Assembly (NCBI GenBank): GCA_963575745.1
Contig: CAUYUJ010017811.1
Location: 147,501-211,500 of the forward strand
DNA length: 64,000 nt
Source of the DNA: Prorocentrum cordatum
Lineage: Eukaryota > Sar > Dinophyceae > Prorocentrales > Prorocentraceae
Reading direction: 5' to 3'
Made by a program: the position numbers and the translations under genes. Shown here in pieces: positions 51,880 to 62,575 of the stretch (its first letter is position 1; each line of letters opens with the position of its first letter). Below the pieces are notes generated by a model. The model was not told the origin of the DNA, did not search any database, and worked only from the letters and a program-made list of their open reading frames with translations.

Positions 51880-53595
51880 GACCTCGGATGTGGTTTCAGG
51901 TTCTCAGTTGGGCGTGAGAGGCTTCGCTAACCTGCTTCGCCTCCTGCCCCAGGAGCCCAGGAGCCCCCCCTTGCCCGCAGTACCCACAGTGCCCTGCGAT
52001 ACCGGCGTTGCCTGCCTGCCCGGCCTGCACGGGCGCTCCAGCGCCGGCTGCGCCCGAGCGGCCGGCAGGCGGCGAGCACGGCGCGGTCGACCTGCACACC
52101 TTGCTGCGGGTCGCCAGCTTGCTGGTTTCGGCGAGCCTACTCCGCCTCTCGGCGGCGGGCGTCGCCGCTCGGGGCTGCAAGCCAGCAGGCCAGGGCTCGG
52201 CCTGACAAGCCCGCGCCCACGGGGGACGGCCCGCCTCCGATCATCGACGAGGAGGCAGACGTGGGGCACCTGGCCCAGGAGCAGCCGACTCTGCTCTGGC
52301 AGCGGCGGACTGGGCTCTGGACAGATGGCGGCTGCATTGCCGCCGCTTGTCAAGGGGCTTTGGAGATTTTTCGGTATCACGTACCTGGGCCGCTTCTGTT
52401 CCACGAGCGGCTCCTCGTCGTCGAGACCAGGGCTGGCACTGCCATCTGCGTGCTCAGGCCCGATGGGGTAGTTACGAGGAGGACTGTTTCCAAGGTCCCG
52501 ACATCGTCTGGTTCGGATTGATGAATGGTGGCGCTTGTGGCAGCGCTGCTCCTCCTCTTGGGCCTGCTGGCGCCGTGCTCCCCATCTATCGTTTCCGGGG
52601 CTTGCCCACGCCCGCTGTCTTCCAGGCAGCGCGCGCGGCGGCGGCCAATCGGAGGGATTTCCTCGTGCCAGCCGACGACAAGCAGCCGAACCTAACTGGC
52701 CGCGCCTTGGGCGCAGCGTCCGCCGCAGGCGCGGGCGGCGCGGCAGCTCCTGGGGTTCAGGTGCAGTCCAGGCGTCGGAGGTGGAGCCGGCGCCCTCGCA
52801 GCGGCCGTCGGCCCTGCGCTTGGCGGCGCTGGAGCGGCCGCAGGCGCTGGCGGGGGGGCCGGATTGGTTGCCGCGGAGGCCGCAGCCGCGGCGGCAGCGG
52901 CCGCACCTTTGCCGGGCGCGGCGGCGCCACCCGCCTTCGGCGATGGTGGAGTGCTGGTCCCAGCGGGCGCCGTTGGCGGCGCCGCGGCGGCGGCAGCGGC
53001 AGCGTGCCCGACCGTCGACGTCCGCATCCAGCCGACGTTGCACGACGCGTCCGGCGCGCGGTTCCGCGAGTTCCGCCTGGCGGTCGAGGGGATGATGGAG
53101 ACGCCGTTCAACAATTTCCCAGTCCCGGGGCCCCGCGCTACGCTGTGGCTCTGCCGATACATGGCGCCCAACGGCCAGTTTCAATTCGGCCGACATGCCA
53201 GGTGGAAGGCCGACGCGAAGCTGCAGAGCAACGACGGCGGGGCCGAGAATCACATACGCTGACAGATGTCGACTAGAGAAGATGGCAATGTTCAACCAAT
53301 TTCACTTGCCCGACATCGCTGGGGCTGAGATCATGTCTCGTGCCACCCAGTTCTGCGAGGAGCGGCATCGCGACAGGGTACCGAGCTCGTCAGGCGGCAG
53401 CGGCGACACCGCCCAGGACGCCATCTTGCACATGGGCCTCGATCGCGTTCTCGGCAACGTGGCAGGCTGCCCAGCATTGCAGAGCTAGGCGCCCATCGAA
53501 CAACAGAAGGAGGCGCCCGCGATGAAGGACAGGAAGGCCCGCGAGGAGAGGGCGAACGCCAAGCAGAATAACAAGACCAAGAAGGACGGCAAAGG
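51880..53595 (+). pseudogene. DIRS-type element: N-terminal (gag-like) region
   Basis: Successive frames give MPACPACTGAPAPAAPERP and a hydrophobic helix (TLLRVASLLVSASLLRLS, about 52100); FHERLLVVETRAGTAICVLR (52401-); PIYRFRGLPTPAVFQAAR; then, in the frame of 52864, PVPGPRATLWLCRYMAPNG and ARWKADAKL. The frame of 53195 follows with CRLEKMAMFNQFHLPDIAGA and MKDRKAREERANAKQNN. The sequence of Cys-Pro-x-Cys words, a membrane helix, a HERL-type segment and a PxPGPRxxLW segment resembles the front part of dinoflagellate retroelement polyproteins as I remember them. It would be structural or nucleic-acid-binding; at least four frame changes break it. Confidence 0.45.
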
Positions 53596-54230
53596 TGATG
53601 GTTGAGACCCCTCGGGCAGCGGAGCCAGGCCGGCCGTCGCCCCGCTCTTTGGAGGCCCCAAGACCAAGCAGGCTTGCGAGACCGCCTGCCGTTTCGCTTG
53701 TAGATATCCCCCCCACCTCTCGGCCTCGCGCCAGGACCTGAAGTTGGCCCCAGCTTCGCCTACGATCGCGCCACCCCGCTTCGCGCGACTCCGCAACTTG
53801 GGCCCACTTGCAGTAATCGGGCTGTTCGCGCGGAGCGCGAGCGCGACATCTTCCCTCTCCCTTTTTTTTGTCACGGGAGGTGAGGCGGCAGCAGAAAGTT
53901 TCACCCCCGCGCCTCAGCGAGCAGCGACGGCGCCGACGTGCCCAGAACTACCGGGATTGGGCTAACGATGGGATAGCACGTCGGAATCAGTTGTCGGGCG
54001 AGGTCCCGGACGGGGGCGCACCTTCGACTGTAAATATTGGGCAGCGGGATGCGCTCCAACACGTTCGCCCAGTGCTATTCTGGCATATCTGCTCCCCCAC
54101 CCGATCTTGCGACGGGCGCGGGATTTTCACGCGAGATCCGCACGGCCTCGGGATTTTACAACGACGGGGTAGGGTCCACAAGGAGGCCGTACAATCAGCA
54201 ATCAGCTGCCCTCCCGGATCAGGCAGTGGC
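53596..54230 (+). pseudogene. DIRS-type element: region before RT
   Basis: Open frames at 53868-54290 (REVRRQQK, QRRRRRAQNYRDWANDGIA) and 54037-54378 lie in the orientation of the element, but I recognise no domain. Treated as part of the polyprotein by position. Confidence 0.35.
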
Positions 54231-54235
54231 CGCAT

Positions 54236-54908
54236 GTGCGACAGCTATCTTGTCTTTCGAATTCATATTGGTCATGCGATTACCAGGTGAGTTTGCTCGG
54301 GGACGTCAGCGAAGCTACTTCTCTGCATCGGGAACTGGGCCCGCGGGGGCCACGCCTCGACCCCTTCCCGAGAAATAACCCCGATGCCTACGCCGACTTC
54401 CTCACACTCCTTCTCGATCGCGGGATGCTTGAGTGGGCCCTGGCCCCCGACGAGTTCATCGCCGTCGTCGCGTCTTTCGCGGCGAATATCTTTCGCGACG
54501 ACCAAAAAGGACGCGGGGGGCCGAGTGATCCGCGACACTCGCGTCTGTAACATGTCGTTCAGGGACCCGCCATCCACTCGCCCACCCGCTGCATCCTCTC
54601 TCAGTCAGGCGGAGACCGACGGATCGGCGCACGTAGCGACAGGGGATATCAGCGCCGCCTTTTCCAGCATGGAGCTGCCGCCACTCCTCACGCACCACTT
54701 CAGGCCGCCGCATCTGGCCGCTCGGCACCTGGGCCTTGCGTTTTTGAGCGGGCAGCGCCTCCATCCGAATGCCCCCATCGCCCCGCGGCTTCGCGCCCCC
54801 CACGGTTTGGAATTGATTTCTATTCTTATGCCAGAGCGTGGTCCGGTATATTGTCGCTTCGGCCAATATCCCGACGTCCCTCGCGGTTTCGGGCGGCCCA
54901 CCTGCTAG
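54236..54908 (+). pseudogene. DIRS-type element: reverse transcriptase region
   Basis: DRGMLEWALAPDEF (54410-) precedes, after a frame change, ATTKKDAGGRVIRDTRVCN (54490-). This fits the 'V-x-KKDG-x-x-R-x-I-x-D-x-R' strand that opens the RT palm in DIRS and gypsy-type RTs. SAHVATGDISAAFSSMELP (54624-) fits motif A (Asp in D-I-S-A-A-F). APRLRAPHGLELISIL (54790-) stands near the motif B position, where a P-M-G signature is expected and appears eroded. I could not identify motif C with confidence. The enzyme is broken by frame changes. Confidence 0.6.
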
Positions 54909-56285
54909 CGCGGATAGGGGGAAGGTGGTGGCGGTCGCACGGCGCGGCGGCAACGTTTCGATCCCCGCTAAAGGACAGGAACCAAACCGACCAGCTGCGG
55001 GAGAGATCCGGGAGGCCCTGGAACGCAGAGGTCTCATACATCACGAGGCGCAGAGCAGCGCCAATGACTTGATTGAGATTCCCCCGCCCCCAGCTGTCCA
55101 GAGGCGACAGGCCTCCCATAGAGCACCGCAACCTGCGGCGACTGCGGCTCGCCACAAAGGCGCTTCTCCGACGGCGCCGCCGCAGCGGACACTTTCTCAG
55201 AGCCCCCATTGGGGCGCGTCTCCCAGGCGGGGCCCATCCGACGGGGGGCCAATTGCACTCTGCAGGCGCAGTGCGCTGTGCTACCAAAAACGGCCCGAAG
55301 GTCGCAGGGGCCTGGCCCGCCGCGCGCAGGGAGCTCTGGACGAACAGGTCCCACTGCCACTGCTGAGCGCGCGTTGGCCCGTTCACCGGCACCCCGCCGC
55401 GCTCGCAACAGACGCCTCGCCGTCTGGTTTAGAGGCGCGCACCAGACAGGCCAATCCACGTCAAATTGGCTCGACTGGCAGGGCGCCCGAAAAATAGCGG
55501 TTCAAGGCCGAGCAGCGCATCGACGCCAGGAGCCTCGCGCCCCTTGGCCCCCCAGACCCCCCACCAGACCAACACCCCCGCAGCCCGAGCCAGGTCTTCC
55601 AAATTTCAGCGGCGACTCCGGCAGCAGCGGCGACTTCACCAACCACCCGACCCCCGACGACGACGGCTGCGACGACGGACCGTCCGACATCAGGAAGGGG
55701 GGCGGGCGCGGCGGCAACGACGGGGCGCGGAGGTCGGCGGAGGGCAATACCAGCAATGGCGCCGCGAACAATATTGCGCATACTCATGTGAAACCGCGCA
55801 AGGCGACGAGCGAATTCGAGACGAGACCAAAAATGGGAGCGAAAATTGCTGCATGTGGCGCCTCTTGAGTGCCGTTTGATTTCCGGCCCAAGTCCCAGAC
55901 GTTCCCATACAGAACACAACGTCGAGGACCCAGCTAACATGTTCGACGAGGTTGACAATGATATCATGGATGAGAGCGTTGGAAAACCGCTGTCGCTACC
56001 AGAGTGAAGCACCGATCTAACATCCTCGAGATCGAGGGCGATGCCATGGTTCTGGGGTACCCGCACATCGTTCGGCCTCGGGGCTCAAGAGCTTGTGCCA
56101 TTGCGGATAGCCTTTCCACTCTGCCTTGGAACTATCGAGGGCCGCGCTCGCCCCCCCCCCCACCTACCTCGCCCCCGTCCGACGCGTCGCCGCGCCCCCG
56201 CTAGCCACTGGGACTCGACTGCACGCGAGATGGGCGCCGTCAGAACGGCATCCAGCCGACAGGGGGCCCCAGGGCAACCGTGAGT
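54909..56285 (+). pseudogene. DIRS-type element: RT C-terminus and RNase H
   Basis: Frame of 55073: EHRNLRRLRLATKALLRRRR fits the helical connection after RT. Frame of 54838: LATDASPSGLEA (55402-) fits the first catalytic Asp of RNase H. Later, NILEIEGDAMVLG (56020-), IADSLS (56110-) and HARWAPSERHPADRG (56213-) fit, in order, the Glu, the second Asp and the closing 'W-V-P-S-E-x-N-P-A-D-x-x-S-R' segment seen in DIRS-like RNase H domains. Low-complexity sequence and frame changes interrupt it between 55500 and 56000. Confidence 0.6.
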
Positions 56286-57125
56286 TCTTCGCAGACCCAT
56301 CTTGGCTCGAGGTCCACGATAAGGCCCCAACCCCCGTTCCACTTCCTCAGCCAGAGCCTCCCCCCGAGCACGCGAGGGCCAAGCCTGGGGCGGGGGCTAC
56401 CCGCCAGAAGCGGGCCAGCGCCAGGGCGCGAGAGCTCGAGGAGGGGCGAGCCACGCAGGCGCAGGAGGCCGCGACGAACGCCGCACCCAACTCCGCCTTC
56501 CCGCGGACGAGCGCGCCGGCGAAGATAGCGGCGAAGCCGGTGGCCGCGCTGCTGCATCAGCTCGGGGTTCATGAGACGGGGGTCGACGCAAACGGGGGTC
56601 AGCCAGAGCGCTGGATCTCGCGGGGCCCCGCAGGGCCACGGGTCGCATTGGCCCGGTTTTGGGCGCAGGCCCCTGTGGGATCTTGCGGGATCCTTCGCAT
56701 TGACCCGGTCTTGGGCGCAGGATTTTGCAGGACCCTGCAAGGGCTCACTGGCTCGGGTCTGAATTGGCCCGGGTCAGAAGATCAGCGGACTCTACGATTC
56801 CCCCCCACGCACTGCCAGCTGGCGGGCGCAACATGGAAGGCCGCAACAGAGCTGGACACCGCGACGGCAAGCTACCCCCACCCAACGCGCATGGAGGGGC
56901 GCGGCGCCGACGAGGCCAGCCGATAGATCGCAGCGCTGGGCAACGCGTTCCCCGCGCTGCACGAGAAGACACGCATCGGGCCCCCGAGGGCGACCGGGCG
57001 CGCCGCCAGCTGGAACAGACGAGCACCAGCGCTGTCGCGGCTCCCCCCGAGGGCGACCAGGCGCGCCGCCAGCTGGAACAGACGAACACCAGCTCTGTCG
57101 CGGCTCCCGCTGCGGCGGCTGACAG
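56286..57125 (+). pseudogene. DIRS-type element: linker before the recombinase
   Basis: The frame of 56126 stays open to 56926 with Ala/Arg/Pro-rich sequence. GCGCCGCCAGCTGGAACAGA is duplicated at 57000 and 57064 within a 63-bp unit that encodes RRQLEQTS-TSAVAAPPEGDQA. No catalytic motif was seen. Confidence 0.4.
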
Positions 57126-57127
57126 CA

Positions 57128-57780
57128 CTAGCGATCGCTGGGGCCATGGTCATGCTGGGCCTCCCGCGGATGGCGATCATGGCGGCGGTCTCTCATGCCT
57201 GCTACCTTCGGCGCATCGACGCCGCCAGGGTCGGCCACGCCACGACGGGCCCAGCGTTGCACGAGACCCCCTTCGGCATGCCTGGGAAGACGGGCGTCTT
57301 CGACGACGCCGTCGCCGTCGACGACCAGTGGCTGCGGGAGCCCCTGTTCTGCCTGAAGAAGACCAGCCACCCCGACAGCGCGTTGCGTGGTTTTGGCAGT
57401 GAGCTCCACCGCGAGATTTTCACCGCCGCGGCAGAGGGCCCGGGGCCGGGGCGGCTCGACCCCCCGCCCCCACCAACGCCGACGCGGGGGCGCCCCAGAG
57501 GACCTCGCATCACAATGACGGACATCAGAACAAGACATGCGACGCGGCAGGCGGACAACCTCAGCCTCGCTGAAGAGGTACGGAAAGGAGACCAAGCTGC
57601 TACGGGTGATCAACCAGATCTTTCCGACCGTCTTCAATTTCGGAGGCGAGGTGCCCCAGAGTTTCTCCGAGGCGCTCAGGAACGGGGCCGGCAGCCAACG
57701 AGGCCAATTCAAGATGCCAGTCCGACTGGAGTCAAGGCCGCGCGACAGGCGGCAGCCAGGCTGCCAGCTCGGCTGACGAT
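57128..57780 (+). pseudogene. DIRS-type element: tyrosine recombinase
   Basis: The frame of 57146 gives HACYLRRIDAARV, whose Arg (57209-57211 or 57212-57214) fits box I. FGMPGKTGVFDDAVAVDD and a WL-x-x-LF segment follow. After a frame change, HQRRRGGAPEDLA (57471-) provides H-x-x-R of box II. TTSASLKRYGKETKLLRVI supplies the nucleophilic Tyr (codon 57579-57581). All four key residue types of phage-integrase-like recombinases are visible in order. In DIRS elements this enzyme replaces the DDE integrase. It is broken by at least one frame change. Confidence 0.72.
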
Positions 57781-57884
57781 GCAGATCCCAGCTCCGCGCC
57801 CCAGATGAGCCATGGCCGACGAGTTCTATCCAACATCTACGTACGAGGGCTCAGAGGAAAGCTACCCACAACCGACGGACGATT

Positions 57885-58470
57885 TCCCTGGAGCTGTTTG
57901 CCAGGGACGGCGGCATTGGTCGTTGTATAAAGGCCAATGGGGCTTACGGCATTCAGCCTGGACATCCATAACCACGCCCTCCAAAACCACCCCTGCCCTA
58001 CCTTTCAGTCTGTGGTGAGGGGCTGGATTCGAGAAGACGTCGTCGGGGCTATCTGGTTGGGGACCCCATGTGCTACCTGGTCGATCGCAGACGGTCCGCT
58101 ATCCGGGGCTCGGACCATATCCCCGGAGTCCCAGAGCCCATAACATCCCAACAGCTCCAGCTTAACATCGGCAACAACACGTATATCTTCTCTACTTAGG
58201 TTATCCGTCTCGCGCTACGCTATGATAATTGCGCGGCCTTCGAGAGAACCCAGGAGCTTCCACGACGCCGCGTGCGCCACGCATTCGTAGACTGCTGCGC
58301 GACGACGCTCGTGCCGCACACGTCTGCGCCACGTGCTGGTCTGGGGCCCGGTGGAAGAAGCGGGCACGCATCGCTGCGCGGAGCGCGGGCAGGCGTCCGG
58401 GCCCGGAACGCAGTCGCTCTGCTCGTGGGAAGGCTCGTTTTGATCCCACAGACCGCGCGTGAAGTGATCA
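57885..58470 (+). pseudogene. DIRS-type element: C5-cytosine methyltransferase-like domain
   Basis: LELFARDGGIGRCIKANGA (57888-) fits the SAM-binding motif I (D/E-L-F-x-G-x-G-G), with Arg for the usual Gly. In the frame of 57937, VGAIWLGTPCATWSIA (58042-) has the Pro-Cys of motif IV (G-x-P-C-x-x-x-S) with the catalytic-type Cys at 58069-58071. In the frame starting 58229, RENPGAS (58241-) stands for the E-N-V/P motif VI. It is followed by ATCWSGARWKKRARIA, a K-x-T/R-R-I-like strand. The order I-IV-VI is that of DNA C5-methyltransferases. Three frames are used, so the copy is not functional as assembled. An adenine methyltransferase-like fold is the alternative. Confidence 0.6.
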
Positions 58471-58649
58471 TGGCCAGCGCCGGGGAGGATCCCCCTGGGC
58501 TGCCATCGCAGCTTCCTACCCAAACCAGTTATGATGAGAGACCATTTTTAATACAACAAAAATATGTGTATATATACAAAACTCCAAGCAGATAGGACTC
58601 AACGAAACATTGGTGCGCGGCCTGCGGCCAGTTGACGGGTCGGCATCGG

Positions 58650-59000
58650 GCGCCGGAGGACCAGCACGCGCGACCCCGCCGCTGCCCTTCGCGAGCTCGG
58701 CTGCCCCATCCCCTCCTGAGGAGATAGTGCCCCCTTGCCCCGCGCATTAGCACGGCCGCCGGATGAGCGCCATAAGTGGGAGTGAAGGATACGGGGCTGG
58801 ACATCGCTGCGGCTCGAGCTTCCACCCGTCGCTCACCGAGCGTGCGCCCTTCCCTGCTTGTCGCTTCCATTTTACGTATTCTAACTTGTTCTCTCTCCCA
58901 GAGGCGCTGGAGGATCGGACTTTGCGACTCCGCCGCTGCCCTTCGTGAGCCTGGCTGCCCGACTTCGTCCTGAGAAAAATGATGTTCCCTGGCCCCGCTT
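58650..59000. repeat. Direct duplication of about 87 bp
   Basis: CCGCCGCTGCCCTTCGCGAG then CTCGGCTGCCC and a TCCTGAGGAGATAG-like tail (58677-58745) recurs as CCGCCGCTGCCCTTCGTGAG then CCTGGCTGCCC (58931-58998). The 250-bp spacing also encloses a duplicated GGCTGGACATCGCTG context. No gene recognised. Confidence 0.65.
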
Positions 59001-60105
59001 GTCATCACGGTCTCTTATCAGACTATTTCTGGTTGGGCCAGTCTTGCATGATCGCAACGGTGATACGTGATACGAACGTTGTCTTTGGCATTCGGCACGC
59101 TTCGCGCATCCCCACCAGGAATGCGGGTCAACCTGGCGCCCTCTCTCGCACAGGTACGCGGTGACCCGCGCCATTGTGGCTGCGTTGCGGTTTTGCCGCC
59201 TCCCCGCACTCGTGCGTACTGCTGCCTAGGGGTCTCTCGGCTTCCGGCCCCCTGGGATTTGCAGCTTGCCAACGCTCCCGCCTCCTGGCGACAATTCCTA
59301 GGCCGACGGTCCTTTGGACCACCCTGGTTCTCGCGCTTCGCCGACGATCGGGGCATCGCCTTTGCATTTCTCTGTCCTACCTCGACCGACGGTTCGTTGG
59401 ACACGGCCTCCCTGGTGCCCACGCAGTCGTCTGGCGTGCGGCACCGAGTTGTCTCTCTCGGAGTTGTCCGTGGCCGTCGTTGACTTTCCGACGTTTGGCG
59501 CCTCCGTCGGACTTGCAGCTTTGCGCGCTGGCAGTTCCTGTCAGTCCCCGTCCCCTCAGCCACCCATCTGAGGCCTCGGCCGCCTTCTCGCGCCATGCTG
59601 GCTGCGTCTACCTCTGGCACGCGGTGTGCCTGTCCGCCACCGTTCTGCTCTCGTCTCCTGCGTCCTCTTCCTGGTTTTCGGCATGCGTGCCTGCACTGCT
59701 CCTCCCTTTTCGCTACCGGCGCGGCCCGCCTTCAGCACGCTCGGCGTTCGACCTGCTTCGCGCGCCCGCTAACCAAAAGTACCCCCGCCAGCCCGTTCAA
59801 AAACCCTGCTGGTCCAGCTTCCTGAGCACGCGCGCCCCTGCGGCGTTGACAACAGGAATTGGGCCAGGCGTGGTTCAGGAAGCCTCCAGCAAGCTGGCCC
59901 AGATTCCTGACACGATAGCGATCTTGATCATCTGTTGGGCTGCGGTTTCAAAGGCGGGTGAAGACGGGGGTCGCCCCGTGCAGGAGCGGGTCGTTTTCGG
60001 CGTCGGCGCGCCGCTTTCGACGTCGGCGCCATTTTCTCGAGGGCCCCGCCGCGGTTCTCAGCGTTCTCGCCGCCACGGTTGCACACAGCTCGACGAGTTG
60101 GGCGG
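59001..60105 (+). other. Long unrecognised open frame (59174-60190) in GC-rich sequence
   Basis: A 338-codon plus-strand frame lacks strong low complexity, but I recognise no domain, and it runs into the transposon at 60114. Leu/Ser/Arg/Ala dominate. Overlapping ORFs exist on the other strand. I do not infer a gene; the frame could be chance in GC-rich DNA. Confidence 0.2.
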
Positions 60106-60113
60106 GATGAATC

Positions 60114-60266
60114 TTCAGTCGGGCCTGTCCCTCTACAGGGGAAATATCTTCAAAAATAGTATGGGGATTATTCTTGTTAGCATTTCTTGACCATTTGAGA
60201 TTATTTTTGGGGTATGTTTTATTTCTCGTCGAAAATCCTCCTGTAGAGGGGACACGCCCGACTTGA
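60114..60266 (+). mobile_element. Intact AAGTCGGGCCTGTCC transposon, 153 bp
   Basis: The left arm TTCAGTCGGGCCTGTCCCTC then TACAGGGGAAATAT pairs with the right arm AATCCTCCTGTAGAGGGGAC then ACGCCCGACTTGA. The core has AAAAATAGTATGGGG. The target duplication GATGAATC is perfect (60106-60113 and 60267-60274). Confidence 0.92.
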
Positions 60267-60274
60267 GATGAATC

Positions 60275-60960
60275 CCGCGTGGCGTCGGGGGAACGAGGTG
60301 CGAGGGGCGAAGCTTCGGGGACCGAGGCCGTGCGCCCCACACGGGGCGTCGCCTGCGGCGCACACGCCGGTCAAGGAGGGAGAGGAAGCAGGGATGCGGC
60401 GGGCAGCAGGGACGGTTGCACGACTGCCGTCGCGAGGGCTTCGCGCTCGCGGGGCGGCTGTCGGGTGATCGCTGTGGTCTCTCCCTGCCCTGGCCTGCGT
60501 CGCCTGTTTTCCCAGGCTGACGGTGTGATCGAGGGAGCGGAGCGGACGGTCGTAGGCGACCTCTCGCTTGTAATCCCCCAGTCCCCCCCAAAAAATTCGG
60601 GCCGTTCGGACGCACCTCCAACTAGGATGGACGCCCCCCCCGGTCGTATGTCCCCGAGCTTGACTAATTTGTTCGTCCAGCTGAACATCCCACACAAAGT
60701 CTGGGATTGAGGTTTCTATTGATTTCGTTGGACGGCAAGGAGAGGGCAAAAAGAATAACAATATGTGGGTGCGACCTCCCCTTCAAGATCGCCCGCAGAC
60801 CTGTCCTGAAGCCCATTCTGACCAGAAATTCGAGGCGGATCCAGATGTGGCGACGAGAATGCCCCAAAAGGCCCGAAACCGTTCAAAGACCTTGGCCAGC
60901 TTCTTGAACCTGCATGGAGGAGGTCTCCGAGAAGTCCCCGAAGGCCCAAACATCCACCCC
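60275..60960. other. No recognised gene
   Basis: Mixed sequence with short ORFs on both strands. CCCCAAAAGGCCCGAAACCG and similar words near 60860 resemble diffuse repeats. Nothing else is supported. Confidence 0.4.
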
Positions 60961-60964
60961 GCCC

Positions 60965-61190
60965 TTGAAACAAATCGCACATCCTTCTAAAAATGGCATA
61001 AACATAAAAACTCTGAGGTCCGAGCGGATTTCTCGGATCGGCGCTGGACCCCCCTCTCTGGCGCGCGGAGCGCGCCAGGGCCGGCGCCAGAGGCGCCGCC
61101 AGGGGGGTCCAGCGCGAATCCGAGAAATCCGCGCGGACCTCCGAGTTTGTGTGCTCATGTCATTGCTTGTTCCCTATATCAGACCCATGA
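60965..61190. mobile_element. Full palindromic element, GATCCGAGAAATCCGCG family, about 220 bp
   Basis: The left arm AAAAATGGCATAAACATAAA, AACTCTGAGGTCCGAGCGGA, TTTCTCGGATCGGCGCTGGA is the approximate reverse complement of the right arm, GGTCCAGCGCGAATCCGAGA, AATCCGCGCGGACCTCCGAG, TTTGTGTGCTCATGTCATTG. The inner loop contains the perfect GGCGCGC-GGAGC-GCGCC hairpin. Partial copies lie at 17402, 20335, 30785 and 62045. Confidence 0.85.
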
Positions 61191-61319
61191 CGTCAGCATT
61201 GGCTTCGCAACGAGAACCCCCAGAGGTCTCGACTCCGCTCCCGCGTCGGGCTCTTCGTCCCGAGTCGCTTGCTTGGGTCGTCTTGACGCCCCTGGGCCTC
61301 GGCGAGGGCCCCGAGGGGG

Positions 61320-61460
61320 GCAGAAAGGAGGAGGAGGAGGAGGAGGAGGAGAGATGGAGGAGGAAGAGGAGGAGAGGAGGAGGGAGGAGGGAAGGCCGAG
61401 GAGGAGGAGGAGGAGGAGGAGGAGGAAGGCCGAGGAGGAGGAGGAGGACAAAAAAGAAAA
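61320..61460. repeat. GGA purine array
   Basis: GAGGAGGAGG with AAGGCCGAGGAGG inserted twice (61395 and 61427). Confidence 0.88.
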
Positions 61461-61604
61461 ACCCTCGTGGCCGGCCCCCGGGGGCCCCGTCCCGGGAGGC
61501 GCTCTTTGGCCAGAGGTGCTCGACGCAAGAGCCCGGCCGTGGCGACCGAGGGCAGGGAGGGAGGGGGGCGGCGCGGGAGGCGCCGCCGGGGGTGGTGGGC
61601 GGCT

Positions 61605-61748
61605 CCCTCCTCCTCCTCCTCCTGCTCCTCCTCCTCCTCCTCCTCCTCCTCCTCCTCCTCCTCCTCCTGCTCCTGCTCCTGCTCCTGCTCCTCCTCCTCC
61701 TCGTCCTCCTCCTCCTTCTCCTCCTGCTCCTGCTCCTCCTCCTCCACC
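61605..61748. repeat. TCC/CTCCTGCTCC array
   Basis: TCC triplets with a block of CTGCTC hexamers at 61660-61700. Confidence 0.9.
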
Positions 61749-62044
61749 AGGGGCGACGACGGGGGCGCATGGCCCAGGGGAGAGCAGGACGTGTATTGCA
61801 CCAGCCTGGAACATATGCCTAGCCCTGTGATTGGCATCGCCTCGTCTCGATGCCGATCGTGGGGATTCCCTTCGTTTCTGAGGGCGCATCCCCAAGGTCG
61901 TCGTCGATGTTTGGCTTGTTGATCTTAGGGATAGGGATACGTTCGAGGCTGGTTAGTATTCAGGCGCGCCGATGACCTATGTTTTCGAAGAGGCTCCGGG
62001 GCGAACACGTGCAATGCCCGCCCCTGGGCTATTCGCCCCCGTCG
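61749..62044. other. No recognised gene
   Basis: Short ORFs only. GATAGGGATACG and ATGCCGATCG words are unremarkable. Confidence 0.4.
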
Positions 62045-62100
62045 TCGCCGCCGAGGATCCGAGGGATCTGCGCGGACCTCCGGGCTGTTGTGTTTCTGCC
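62045..62100. repeat. GATCCGAGAAATCCGCG element, right-arm fragment
   Basis: GAGGATCCGAGGGATCTGCG, CGGACCTCCGGGCTGTTGTG, TTTCTGCCATGGCTCGTTC aligns with the right arm at 61100-61170. Confidence 0.65.
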
Positions 62101-62575
62101 ATGGCTCGTTCGCCTTAGAGGAGCCAGCAGGAGGCCCACGGAGCACGAAGAAGTCCCGCGGAGTTCGGCTCGAGGTTCGATCCTCGAGATTCGCGCGTCG
62201 GCTCCTCTGGAGGAGGCCCTCGATCTTTCAGGATCTGTTCGGAATCGGTCCCCAGATCCCTCCTGGGGTCCATCCTGTCCTGTTGTTCGAGCTGCGTGCA
62301 AACGCGGCAACCAGAGCATCCAGAAGTGCCCCGGAACTTCCGAAGCGACGACGCCGAAAGCGACGCCGATGCCGACGCCGAAAGCAACCGGCTCCTGCAC
62401 GGGCCGATCCCCGCCTTCAAAATCCTTTCGGAGTGGGTCCCCGGAGGGTCCATCTTTTTGTCAGTTTGTCATCCCGGATCGATTCATGGACGTCCATGGA
62501 CCCGAAGCGGGCTTGCAGTGGCCGAACACTGCAAGCCAAGGCATCGAACCCCGAACCTCGGCGGTCCTCCCGCAG
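62101..62575 (+). other. Probable intron or 5' region upstream of the succinyl-CoA ligase exon
   Basis: The frame of the downstream exon is open back to 62088, but its product (Arg/Ser/Pro-rich) does not look like a transit peptide, and CTCGAGGTTCGATCCTCGAG-type inverted words occur. CCTCCCGCAG just before 62576 is a plausible splice acceptor with a pyrimidine-rich lead. I favour an intron. Confidence 0.4.

Noticed and set aside
59174-60190. A 338-codon host gene
   Set aside because: No recognisable domain; it ends inside a transposon, and equivalent open frames exist on the other strand. Kept only as an unrecognised open frame.
62165-62190. GGTTCGATCC resembling a tRNA T-arm
   Set aside because: The stem leaves a 6-nt loop, and no acceptor stem, D-arm or anticodon arm fits at the right distance.
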